A stretch of 64,000 bases of DNA from Streptomyces sp. NBC_00708 (GTDB lineage Bacteria; Actinomycetota; Actinomycetes; Streptomycetales; Streptomycetaceae): positions 6,634,001 through 6,698,000 of the forward strand of contig CP108997.1 in NCBI GenBank assembly GCA_036226585.1, in the 5' to 3' direction. Below the pieces are notes generated by a model. That model worked only from the letters and a program-made list of their open reading frames with translations. It did no database searches and had not been told where the DNA came from. A program made the position numbers and the translations under genes. Below, piece after piece: positions 45,317 through 53,563 of the stretch. Position 1 is the first letter of the stretch, and the number at the start of each line of letters is the position of its first letter.

Positions 45317-46099
45317 ATGCCCAGCATCAACTTCCACGACGTGACCATGGACTTCGCGGTCAAGGACGGCGGATTCCTCGCCCTGGACCACGTCGGCCTG
45401 GACATCGAGGACGGCGAGTTCGTCACCGTCGTCGGCCCCTCCGGCTGCGGCAAGAGCACCCTGATGAACATCGCCGCGGGACTCCTCGACGCCACCGGCG
45501 GCGAAGTCCTCGTCAACGGCGCACCCGTCAGCGGCCCCGCACCCGAACGCGGCGTCATCTTCCAGCAGTACGCCCTCTTCCCCTGGATGACCGTCGCCGC
45601 CAACGTCGAGTACGGCCTCAAGGTCGCCGGGGTCAAGAAGCGGGAACGCCGTCGCCGGGCCCGCGAGGTCATCGAGCTCGTCGGCCTCACCGACTTCGCC
45701 GACGCCCTGCCCAAGACCCTCTCCGGCGGCATGAAACAGCGCTGCGCCATCGCCCGCGCCTACGCCGTCGACCCCAAGGTGCTCCTGATGGACGAGCCCT
45801 TCGGCGCCCTCGACTCCCTCACCCGGGTCCGCATGCAGGAATCGCTCCTGGACACCTGGGGCCGCGACCGGCGCACCGTCATGTTCATCACCCACGACGT
45901 CGACGAGGCGGTCTTCCTCGCCAACCGCGTCGTCGTCATGGCGGCCCGCCCCGGCCGCGTCCACACCGTCGTCCCGGTCACGCTGCCCTACCCGCGCACC
46001 GAGGAACACCGTCTGTCGCCCGAGTTCGCCGCACTGCGCACCCAGGTGTGGCACGCCGTGCACCACCAGCCCGCCCCGCTCGAAGGAATCGCGTCATGA
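45317..46099 (+). CDS. ABC transporter ATP-binding protein, SsuB/TauB type
   Basis: 260 aa. Walker A GPSGCGKS (about residues 40-47), Q-loop FQQYALFPWMTV, signature LSGGMKQR, Walker B VLLMDEPFGALD and the His of FITHDVDEA are all intact. It pairs with the SsuC-like permease three bases upstream and overlaps the binding-protein gene by 4 bases. Confidence 0.93.
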   Translation: MPSINFHDVTMDFAVKDGGFLALDHVGLDIEDGEFVTVVGPSGCGKSTLMNIAAGLLDATGGEVLVNGAPVSGPAPERGVIFQQYALFPWMTVAANVEYGLKVAGVKKRERRRRAREVIELVGLTDFADALPKTLSGGMKQRCAIARAYAVDPKVLLMDEPFGALDSLTRVRMQESLLDTWGRDRRTVMFITHDVDEAVFLANRVVVMAARPGRVHTVVPVTLPYPRTEEHRLSPEFAALRTQVWHAVHHQPAPLEGIAS

Positions 46100-47124
46100 A
46101 GCCGATCCGTGCCGTCCGCCGCCGCGCGGCGGGCCTGTTCCTCGCCCTGGCACTCGTCTCCACCGCCGCCGGCTGCGGGGACGACTCCTCGTCCGACACG
46201 GCCGGCGGCCCGGAGAAGGTGACCTTCGGGTACATCGCCGACTACAGCGGCGCCGTCGCCCTCGCGGTCGCCCGGAAGCAGGGCCTCTGGAAGAAGGCCG
46301 GAGTCACCCCCGAACTCAAGGTCTTCACCAACGGACCCCTCCAGGTGCAGGCCCTGGGCACCGGTGACCTGGACTTCGGCTACCTCGGCCCCGGCGCCCT
46401 CTGGCTGCCCGCCTCCGGCCGCGCCTCCATCGTCTCCGTCAACATGCTGGGCCTCGCCGACCGGGTCATCGCCCGCCCCGGCTCCGGCATCGACGGGCCC
46501 GCCGACCTCAAGGGCAAGAAGGTGGCCGTCGCCGAGGGCACCTCCGGCGACATGATCCTCAACCTCGCGCTCGCCGAGGCCGGACTGAAGCCCGACGACA
46601 TCACCAAGGTCGCCATGGACGCCTCGACTGTCGTCACGGCGTTCTCCTCCGGCCAGGTCGACGCGGCCGCCACCTGGTACCCGCTGATCGACACCATGAA
46701 GAAGAAGGTCCCCGGCCTCAAGGAGATCAGCAGGACCGAGGACTACTACCCGAAGCTCACCTTCCCCAATGTCTTCGTCACCCAGCCGAAGCTGGCCTCC
46801 TCCGACCCCGCGCTCGTCAAGAAGGTGACCGGAGTCCTCAAGGCGGCCGGTGACTGGATCGCGGCCCACCCCGAGGAATCGGAGTCGGTCACCGCCGACT
46901 TCCTGAAGCTCCCGGCCGGGCAGCTCAAGGGCGCCACGAAGTACGTCAAGATCCTGCCTTCCGACGAGCTGACGAAGCTCACCCGGGACGGCACGGTCGA
47001 CGGCTGGTTCGACGAACTGGCCGCCACCTTCCACCGGATGGGCAAGCTGCCCGACCCGGGCAAGGCCCAGGACTACTACCTCGGCGACCTCTACACCGCA
47101 GCCCGAAAGGCGGACCGCTCATGA
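46096..47124 (+). CDS. ABC transporter substrate-binding lipoprotein, SsuA/NMT1 type
   Basis: 342 aa. Signal peptide with lipobox STAAGC, lipid-modified Cys at residue 27. The mature protein has the SsuA/THI5-like type II binding fold: VTFGYIADYSGAVALAVARKQGLWKKAGV, LGTGDLDFGYLGPG, LKGKKVAVAEGTSGDMIL and FSSGQVDAAATWYP. Family ligands include alkanesulfonates, taurine, aryl sulfates and pyrimidines; next to a cytoplasmic sulfatase a sulfate ester is the best guess. It overlaps both neighbours by 4 bases. Confidence 0.9.
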   Translation: MKPIRAVRRRAAGLFLALALVSTAAGCGDDSSSDTAGGPEKVTFGYIADYSGAVALAVARKQGLWKKAGVTPELKVFTNGPLQVQALGTGDLDFGYLGPGALWLPASGRASIVSVNMLGLADRVIARPGSGIDGPADLKGKKVAVAEGTSGDMILNLALAEAGLKPDDITKVAMDASTVVTAFSSGQVDAAATWYPLIDTMKKKVPGLKEISRTEDYYPKLTFPNVFVTQPKLASSDPALVKKVTGVLKAAGDWIAAHPEESESVTADFLKLPAGQLKGATKYVKILPSDELTKLTRDGTVDGWFDELAATFHRMGKLPDPGKAQDYYLGDLYTAARKADRS

Positions 47125-49373
47125 ACGACTCGCCGCACCACGACACCACCGCACCCGACGGGGTGGGACGACGCGGCTTCCTCGTCGGAGCCGCGGGGCT
47201 CGCCGGGGCCGCCCTCCTGGCCGGGACCACCACGACGGGGGCCGCCGCGGCCGGCGGACCGCTCCGGGTCACCTCCGGCGGCCGGGCCCGCGCCTCCATC
47301 CTGTGGTGGGGCGACGGCAGCGCCGCGTTCGCCGCCGCCGAGCTGCGCGACTACCTCCGCGCGATCACCGGCGTCCGCCTCCCGCTGCGCACCGCCCCCG
47401 CACCCGCCGGCCCGCCCGAAGGCGTCACCGGCCTGGTCGCCCTGCACACCGGCACCGGCGGCGGCCGCATCCCCGCGGACCGCCTCGCCGACGCCGGACG
47501 GGAACTCGCCGGCGCCCCCGAGGACTCCTTCACCCTGCTCGGCGACGACACCTGGCTGCTGCTGACGGGGCACGGCGACCGGGCCCCGCTGTACGCGGTG
47601 TACGCCCTCCTGGAACGGGCCGGTGTCCGCTTCTTCGCCCCCGCCTTCCCCGCGTACGAGGGCCACCACGAACACGTACCGCACACCCGCGACCTCGCCC
47701 TGCCGCCCGTACGCCACACCGACCGGCCCGCCACCGGGCTGCGGCGGCAGTACGCCGAGGAGGGGTTCAGCCACACCGCCGCCAGCCTGCCGCCGCTGCT
47801 CGACTGGATGGCCAAGAACCGGCTCAACACCTTCGTGTACCCGACCGACTACCTGGGCCTCGGCGTCACCGCGTACGACAAGGTGCGCGACGTACTGGCC
47901 CGCGAGGCCGGCCGGCGCGGCCTGCGGATCGAGACCGGCGGCCACGGCTACGACAGCTTCCTGCCCAGGGCCGACTACCCGCAGTACTACGAGTCGGGTG
48001 GCCCGGTCTTCGACCTCTACAACCCCGAGGCGCTCGACGCCTATGTGGGCAAGGTCGTCGCCTTCCTCCGCGAGCGCCCCGAGATCACGGTCTTCGACTG
48101 CTGGCCCCCGGACGTCGGCGCCTTCCAGAAGCCGGTCCTCGACCGGTACGGCACCGCCTCCAACGCCGAGTCGGTCGTCGTCAACGAACTGGCCCGGGTG
48201 CTGCGCCGGGAGCTGCCCGGCGTCCGCGTCGAACGCATCGCGTACGCGTCCACCGTGCGCCCGCCCGACGCGGAGCACGCGAGCGACCCCGACGTCATCG
48301 TGGACTTCGCCGCCTACTCCCGCACCTACGACGGCCACCTCGGCGACCCGGCCGTCAAGCCCAACGTCCCCTTCGCGGACGCGCTGCGCGCCTGGCGGGC
48401 CACGCACACCGGCCCGCTCGCCATGTACGAGTACTACCGGCGCTACCGCTGGCGCAGCCTGCCCGTGCACCCGCTGACGACCATCGCGGGCGACCTCGCG
48501 TTCGAGGCCGGGCTCGGTCTCGACGGGATCGGCATGTACAGCGAACCCGGCGACTGGATCACGTACGAACATGTGCAGAGCCTGGTCGCCGCGCTGGCCT
48601 GGGACAGCTCCCTGGACGGGGACGCGTTCCTCGACGGCTATCTGCACGCCCGCTTCGGCGAGGGAGCGGTGCCCGCGATGCGCCGCTACTACGACCTGAC
48701 GCGCCTGGACCCGGACACGCACACCCCCGCCGCGCTCACCACCGCGTACGGACAGGCCCGTGCGGCGCTGGGGGAGGCGGCCGGGCAGGTGACGGACGCG
48801 GCGCCGCGCACGGTCCTGGACCGGCTGACCCGCAACGCAGACCTCGCGCTCGCCGACATGCGCATCGGCCTGGCACCGGCCGGCAGCGCCGAACTCGACG
48901 CCGCCCGCCGGGAGTACCGCGCGCTGGTCCACCGCAACCGGTTCAACGGGATCTGCCTGCCGAACATGCAGGCGTGGTGGCGCTGGAACGGGCCGCAGAG
49001 CCAGGCCCCGTACGACGACGCGACGATCCGGCAGGCCGTCGTCGACACCTACGCGAGCCCCGCCGCCGGGTTCGGCGACCCGGGGATCGTCGTGCTGGAA
49101 CGCGGCGGCGACACGGTGCGGCTCGACGTGGAGGCCCAGGACGTCGACTTCACCGGCCACACCGTGCTCTGGACGGCCACCGCACCGGACGGCGTCCGCG
49201 TGGAGCCGTCCCACGGCACGCTGCGGGTGCGCGGCACGCGCGGCGACGCCCAGCGGGTCGCGGTCGGCGCGACGGCGGAGGCGGCGGCCGGCACCGGCCT
49301 GATCACCCTGGAGTTCCGGCTCGCGGACGGCACACCCCTCGTCGCGTCCCAGGTGGTGACCGACATCCGCTGA
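47121..49373 (+). CDS. Tat-exported DUF4838-domain protein, putative glycosidase-like
   Basis: 750 aa. A twin-arginine signal (GRRGFLVGAAGLAGAALLAG) ends near residue 45. A GH20-like N-terminal sandwich (about residues 60-190, with FAAAELRDYLRAITG and APLYAVYALLERAGVRFFAP) is followed by the DUF4838 barrel-like core (MAKNRLNTFVYP, VTVFDCWPPDVG-like ITVFDCWPPDVGAF, YEYYRRYRWRSLPVHPLTTIAGDLAF). Several Asp, Glu and Trp residues could form a saccharide site, but the DUF4838 catalytic residues are not established. Being in a sulfatase/GH35 operon and exported, it probably acts on a glycan outside the cell. Confidence 0.85.
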   Translation: MNDSPHHDTTAPDGVGRRGFLVGAAGLAGAALLAGTTTTGAAAAGGPLRVTSGGRARASILWWGDGSAAFAAAELRDYLRAITGVRLPLRTAPAPAGPPEGVTGLVALHTGTGGGRIPADRLADAGRELAGAPEDSFTLLGDDTWLLLTGHGDRAPLYAVYALLERAGVRFFAPAFPAYEGHHEHVPHTRDLALPPVRHTDRPATGLRRQYAEEGFSHTAASLPPLLDWMAKNRLNTFVYPTDYLGLGVTAYDKVRDVLAREAGRRGLRIETGGHGYDSFLPRADYPQYYESGGPVFDLYNPEALDAYVGKVVAFLRERPEITVFDCWPPDVGAFQKPVLDRYGTASNAESVVVNELARVLRRELPGVRVERIAYASTVRPPDAEHASDPDVIVDFAAYSRTYDGHLGDPAVKPNVPFADALRAWRATHTGPLAMYEYYRRYRWRSLPVHPLTTIAGDLAFEAGLGLDGIGMYSEPGDWITYEHVQSLVAALAWDSSLDGDAFLDGYLHARFGEGAVPAMRRYYDLTRLDPDTHTPAALTTAYGQARAALGEAAGQVTDAAPRTVLDRLTRNADLALADMRIGLAPAGSAELDAARREYRALVHRNRFNGICLPNMQAWWRWNGPQSQAPYDDATIRQAVVDTYASPAAGFGDPGIVVLERGGDTVRLDVEAQDVDFTGHTVLWTATAPDGVRVEPSHGTLRVRGTRGDAQRVAVGATAEAAAGTGLITLEFRLADGTPLVASQVVTDIR

Positions 49374-49474
49374 CCGCCACCCGAACACCGGCATCCACCG
49401 ACCCGCACGGCCCAGCACGACCGGCTCCACGGACCACGGAAACGCACCATGAGCACACCAGCGAAAGGGCGTCC

Positions 49475-52400
49475 ATGACCCACCACCCCCACCGGCCGCG
49501 CACGCGGTCGCGCCTCTTACGGCGGCGCGCGGTCGTCGCCTCTCTGGCCACCGGACTCGCACTGTCCCTGTTCTCCCCGACCCCGGTCTCCGCGCACCCC
49601 GCGCGGCAGGCCGGGCCGGCGGCCGGGACCACCACGCACCGCTTTCCGGGCAACGACCACCGCCCGCACACCGTCACCTGGGACGAGAAGTCGCTCAGGA
49701 TCGACGGCGAGCGGCTGGTCGTGTGGTCCGGTGAGTTCCACTACTGGCGGCTGCCCAGTCCCGACCAGTGGCGCGACGTCCTGCAGAAGCTCAAGGCCTC
49801 CGGCTTCAACGCCGTCTCGCTCTACTTCTTCTGGGGCTACCACTCCTCGAAGCCCGGCTCGTACGACTTCAGCGGCGTCCGCGACATCGACCGGCTGCTG
49901 ACCATGGCCGAACAGGAGGGCCTGTACGTCATCGCCCGCCCCGGCCCGTACATCAACGCCGAAGTGAGCATGGGCGGGCTTCCCCCGTACATGAGCACCT
50001 ACGGCGGCGAGCAGCGCACCGCCGACCCGCAGAACCTCGCGGCCGACCTGGAGTGGCTCAAGGCCGTCAACGGCATCATCGGGCGGCACCAGATCACCGA
50101 CGGGGGCGGCAGCGTCATCGCGTACCAGGTGGAGAACGAGCAGATCGACAACTCGGCCGCGCACATCGACTACATCGAGAAGCTGCAGAGCGCCGTCGTC
50201 GGCCAGGGCATCACCGTGCCGCTGTTCCACAACGACTACGGCAACGGTCACGGCTGGAACGCCCCCGGCGGCCCCGGCGGTTCCAAGCTCGGCCTCTACG
50301 CCTTCGACACCTATCCGCTGGGCTTCGACTGCGCAGGGGCCCGGAAGAAGCTGAGCGACTACGAGTCCCGGGTGCGCGGCTATTCGCCCGGCACCCCGGT
50401 CTTCGTCGCGGAGGGGCAGGGCGGCGCGTTCACCGCGTGGGGCCGCGACTTCCAGACGAGCGAGTGCGCGAAGTTCGCCGACGAGGCGTTCACCCGCCAG
50501 TTCGCCGTGCACAACCTCGCCAACGGGGCCACCCTCTCCAACACCTACATGGAGTACGGCGGCACCAACTGGGGCTGGACCGGCGACCCCGGCTCCGGCT
50601 TCACCTCCTACGACTACGGGGCGGCGATCGCCGAGAACCGCGCGATCACCCCGAAGCTCGCCGTGCAGAAGGAGTTCGGCTACCTCCAGAACGCCGTCCG
50701 GCCGATCGCCTCCGCCGTGCCCGACACCGCCCCCGAGGTCACCGTCACGGGCGGCGGCCCGGTCAAGGCCCAGCAGCGCCGCTCCACCGAGCAGGCGGAC
50801 GAGACCTCGGTGTCCGGCAACGGCATGCGGCTCATCACGCTGCGCCACCCCGACTCCAACGACACCACGACCAGCCGTGTCACCTTCCCCCTGGACCTGG
50901 GTTCCGGCGCCGCGTACGCACGGGTTCCGCAGAAGCCGGACACCGCCGTCACGGTGGACGGGAGGGACGCCACCGTCCTCGTGGCGGACTACGCCTTCGA
51001 CACGCACCGACTTGTCTACTCCACCTCGCAAGTGCTCACCCGGCTGACCGCCGGACGCGATCTGCTCGTCCTCGACGGAGCGAAGGGCACGGACGGCGAA
51101 ACCGTCCTGCGGTACGCGAAGCGGCCCCGGGTCACCACCGTGGACGGCGACCCGGTGGAGACCACCTGGGACCCCGTACGCAAGGACCTGCGGCTGAACT
51201 ACGCGCACGGAGCCGCCAGGACCGTACGCATCACGGGCGGCGGAGGCCGGGACCTCACCGTTCTGATCGGCGACCGGGAAGCCGTGGCGACGATCTGGCA
51301 GCTCGACGCGAGCGGCGGCCAGGTCCTGGTCACCGGCCCGGAACTCGCCCGCACCGCCCGGGTGTCGGGAAGCCGGCTCGACCTCACCGGGGACACCCGT
51401 GAGGCCGGCCCGGTGCGGGTCTTCGCCCCCGCCGGGGTGCGGACCCTGACCTGGAACGGCCGGACCGTAACGGTGCGGCGCGACGCCGCCGGGGCGCTCA
51501 CCGGCAGCCTGCCGGGCCCGGCCGAGGCCGAGGTACCCACCCTGGACACCTGGCGCACCTCCGCCTCCGACCCCGAGCGCACGCCGGACTTCGACGACTC
51601 CACGTGGGTCCGGGCGGACCGCACCGCCGCCGCCAACACCCGGCACGGGCCCGGCGCGGCCTCCGGAGTCGTCCTGGACACGGACGAGTACGGCTTCCAC
51701 GAGGGCGACACCTGGTACCGGGGCCACTACACGCCCACCGAGGCGGGCAGCACCGTCGAGGTGACGGTCAGGACGGGGACCGCCGGCCACGCCCTGGTCT
51801 GGCTCGACGGCCACTACCTGGGCGCGCAGGGCGACGGCAGCGCCACGTACACCGTCCCCGCGGGCCTGGCCGAACCCGGCAAGCCCGCCGTACTGGCGAT
51901 CCTGGTACGGAACATGGGCCAGTACGAGGACTGGAGCTCCGACGGCCGCTCCAAGGGCGGACGCGGTCTGGCCGATGTCGACATCGCCGGCGCCGGGAAG
52001 ACCGAGTGGCGGATCCAGGGCGCCGAGGGCAGCGACCGGCCCGCCGACACCGCACGCGGGCTCTACAACAACGGCGGCCTGTACGGGGAACGCCTCGGCT
52101 GGCATCTGCCGGGTGCGCCGGACGCGTCATGGGCGCGCACCGCCTCGCTCAAGAGCGACCGGCCGGGCGTGCGGTGGTACCGCACCACGGCCCGGCTCGA
52201 CCTGCCCGGGGGCGCCGACACCGCGCTCGGACTGCGCATCGAGGACGCCGGGGGACGGACGGACAAGTACCGTGTCCAGATCTTCGTCAACGGCTGGAAC
52301 ACCGGGCAGTACGTCAACAACGTGGGCCCACAGCAGGAGTTCGTCATCCCGTCCGGCTTCCTGGATCCGCACGGCGAGAACACCGTCGCGCTCGCGGTCA

Positions 52401-52534
52401 CCGCGGAGCAGAGCGGCGCAGGTCCCGATGCGGTAGCGCTGGTGAACCAGGGCACGGTCCTCGGCGGTGTCCCGGCCGGGCAGAACGCCGCACCGGGCTA
52501 CGCGGCGGTGCGCGACAGGCGTACGGGCCGGTAG
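49475..52534 (+). CDS. Secreted GH35 beta-galactosidase
   Basis: 1019 aa from ATG at 49475 (AAAGGG upstream). The frame is open for another 2 kb upstream, but that text is the shadow of the DUF4838 gene. A signal peptide with Arg-rich start (LLRRRAVVASLATG...SAHP, Tat-like) covers about 41 residues. GH35 hallmarks: VVWSGEFHYWRLP, FNAVSLYFFWGYHSSKPGSYDF, YQVENEQ with acid/base Glu222, and VFVAEGQGG with nucleophile Glu313. Two or more beta-sandwich domains follow (about residues 400-1000). It removes non-reducing beta-galactosyl residues. A 100-base gap separates it from the DUF4838 gene. A galactose-containing sulfated glycan is a plausible substrate for the whole locus. Confidence 0.92.
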   Translation: MTHHPHRPRTRSRLLRRRAVVASLATGLALSLFSPTPVSAHPARQAGPAAGTTTHRFPGNDHRPHTVTWDEKSLRIDGERLVVWSGEFHYWRLPSPDQWRDVLQKLKASGFNAVSLYFFWGYHSSKPGSYDFSGVRDIDRLLTMAEQEGLYVIARPGPYINAEVSMGGLPPYMSTYGGEQRTADPQNLAADLEWLKAVNGIIGRHQITDGGGSVIAYQVENEQIDNSAAHIDYIEKLQSAVVGQGITVPLFHNDYGNGHGWNAPGGPGGSKLGLYAFDTYPLGFDCAGARKKLSDYESRVRGYSPGTPVFVAEGQGGAFTAWGRDFQTSECAKFADEAFTRQFAVHNLANGATLSNTYMEYGGTNWGWTGDPGSGFTSYDYGAAIAENRAITPKLAVQKEFGYLQNAVRPIASAVPDTAPEVTVTGGGPVKAQQRRSTEQADETSVSGNGMRLITLRHPDSNDTTTSRVTFPLDLGSGAAYARVPQKPDTAVTVDGRDATVLVADYAFDTHRLVYSTSQVLTRLTAGRDLLVLDGAKGTDGETVLRYAKRPRVTTVDGDPVETTWDPVRKDLRLNYAHGAARTVRITGGGGRDLTVLIGDREAVATIWQLDASGGQVLVTGPELARTARVSGSRLDLTGDTREAGPVRVFAPAGVRTLTWNGRTVTVRRDAAGALTGSLPGPAEAEVPTLDTWRTSASDPERTPDFDDSTWVRADRTAAANTRHGPGAASGVVLDTDEYGFHEGDTWYRGHYTPTEAGSTVEVTVRTGTAGHALVWLDGHYLGAQGDGSATYTVPAGLAEPGKPAVLAILVRNMGQYEDWSSDGRSKGGRGLADVDIAGAGKTEWRIQGAEGSDRPADTARGLYNNGGLYGERLGWHLPGAPDASWARTASLKSDRPGVRWYRTTARLDLPGGADTALGLRIEDAGGRTDKYRVQIFVNGWNTGQYVNNVGPQQEFVIPSGFLDPHGENTVALAVTAEQSGAGPDAVALVNQGTVLGGVPAGQNAAPGYAAVRDRRTGR

Positions 52535-52549
52535 CTGGACACCCGAGCG

Positions 52550-52583
52550 GCCGCGCCCCCTGCTGGACCGCTGGGGGCGCGGC
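52550..52583. terminator. Bidirectional terminator after the GH35 gene
   Basis: GCCGCGCCCCC (52550-52560) pairs with GGGGGCGCGGC (52573-52583), 11 bp perfect with a 12-base loop, between the GH35 stop (52534) and the convergent gene ending at 52634. Confidence 0.75.
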
Positions 52584-52633
52584 TGTGGCCCGACCCGTTC
52601 ATCGGCGCATGCGAGAACAGCGACACCGGGGTG

Positions 52634-53563
52634 TCAAAGCTCCTTCCTCAGATCCGGGCCCCGCTCCCGGCTCCGTCCCTGATCCCTGCGGGGCGGCTGA
52701 CTGTCGCCGGCCCGACCACGCGCGGAGCGAGCTGCCGAGGCTGGAGGGAATCCCAATGCCGCGGTGCGGGCACGATCGAGGGCCGCCTCATCGGATCGTT
52801 GCTCCGGCTCGGAGGGGTCGTCGGCTGTCCGGGCACGCTCCGTCGGCTCAGCGGCCGTTGGGGCGCGTTCCGTCGTAGGTGCGGCCTCTCCGCGGGAGGC
52901 ACCTACGTCGGCCTGCGCCCTGCGCGCCGCATCGATCTGGCTTGCTCTGAGCATGTTGAGCCGGTGACCGAGTTCGGCGTCAGGTCGCAGGGCATACGGC
53001 GGGATCGCCTTCATGGGCCCTTCCTTCGGATCGTCCGGATCCACATCCGAGTCGTCCTTGCGGGGTTGCTCGGGAGGTGCACCACTGCCGGACGCGGCGT
53101 CGTCCCGCACACCGGCCGGGATGTCTGCGGCGGCGTGGTCGTCTTCCGGCCGGGGGTCCTCCCGGCCTTCGGCGGATTCCGTTGTCCCGGTGGGTGCCGC
53201 GTCCGTGGAGTCCGTGGACCAGGGATCTACCGGCGCATCCTGATCCTGGTCCTCGGCCCCCGTTTCTGCCAGCGCATCGTTCGCGGTGTGTGGGGTGTTG
53301 TCTTCGGTGGGGTCGTCAGCAGCAGGTGGATGTTCGTCGTTCTGGTGGTTCTCGTCGGGGGCGTCGAACCGCACGTCTTCCGCTGTGGCCCCGGTGGACG
53401 AAACATCCGGATCGCCCAAGGACTCCACGGTGGCAGGGCCTTCCTCGGGAGCGTCGAATGCCACGTCCTCCGCCCCGTCCACCGCGCCGTCCGAGCCCTC
53501 CCCGCTTTCCGCCCGGTGCGGTGTCTCGGATCCGGAGTCCGCGCCGAAACTGCCGTCGATCAC
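52634..53563 (-). CDS. Acidic, intrinsically disordered protein of unknown function (third gene of HerA operon)
   Basis: 309 aa, GTG at 53563 with GGGAGGA five bases upstream and overlapping the HerA-like stop by 4 bases. The first 170 residues are highly acidic and low-complexity, with two copies of a short motif (AEDVAFDAPEE and AEDVRFDAPDE). A short ordered-looking piece follows (MKAIPPYALRPDAELGHRLNMLRASQIDAARRAQ, shown here only as landmarks MKAIPPY and RLNMLRASQI), and the C-terminus is basic (Arg-rich, ending GPDLRKEL). No domain is recognised. The charge polarity suggests a linker, chaperone or adaptor for the ATPase or for nucleic acid. An internal ATG in front of the MKAIPPY segment could start a shorter product. 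Confidence 0.7.
   Translation of the reverse strand: MIDGSFGADSGSETPHRAESGEGSDGAVDGAEDVAFDAPEEGPATVESLGDPDVSSTGATAEDVRFDAPDENHQNDEHPPAADDPTEDNTPHTANDALAETGAEDQDQDAPVDPWSTDSTDAAPTGTTESAEGREDPRPEDDHAAADIPAGVRDDAASGSGAPPEQPRKDDSDVDPDDPKEGPMKAIPPYALRPDAELGHRLNMLRASQIDAARRAQADVGASRGEAAPTTERAPTAAEPTERARTADDPSEPEQRSDEAALDRARTAALGFPPASAARSARGRAGDSQPPRRDQGRSRERGPDLRKEL

Noticed and set aside
47303..49474. Open frame in front of GH35 that would give a 1743-residue fusion protein
   Set aside because: This stretch overlaps the DUF4838 gene in another frame, is Arg/Pro-rich and has no domain. The signal peptide at 49475 with its ribosome site marks the true start.
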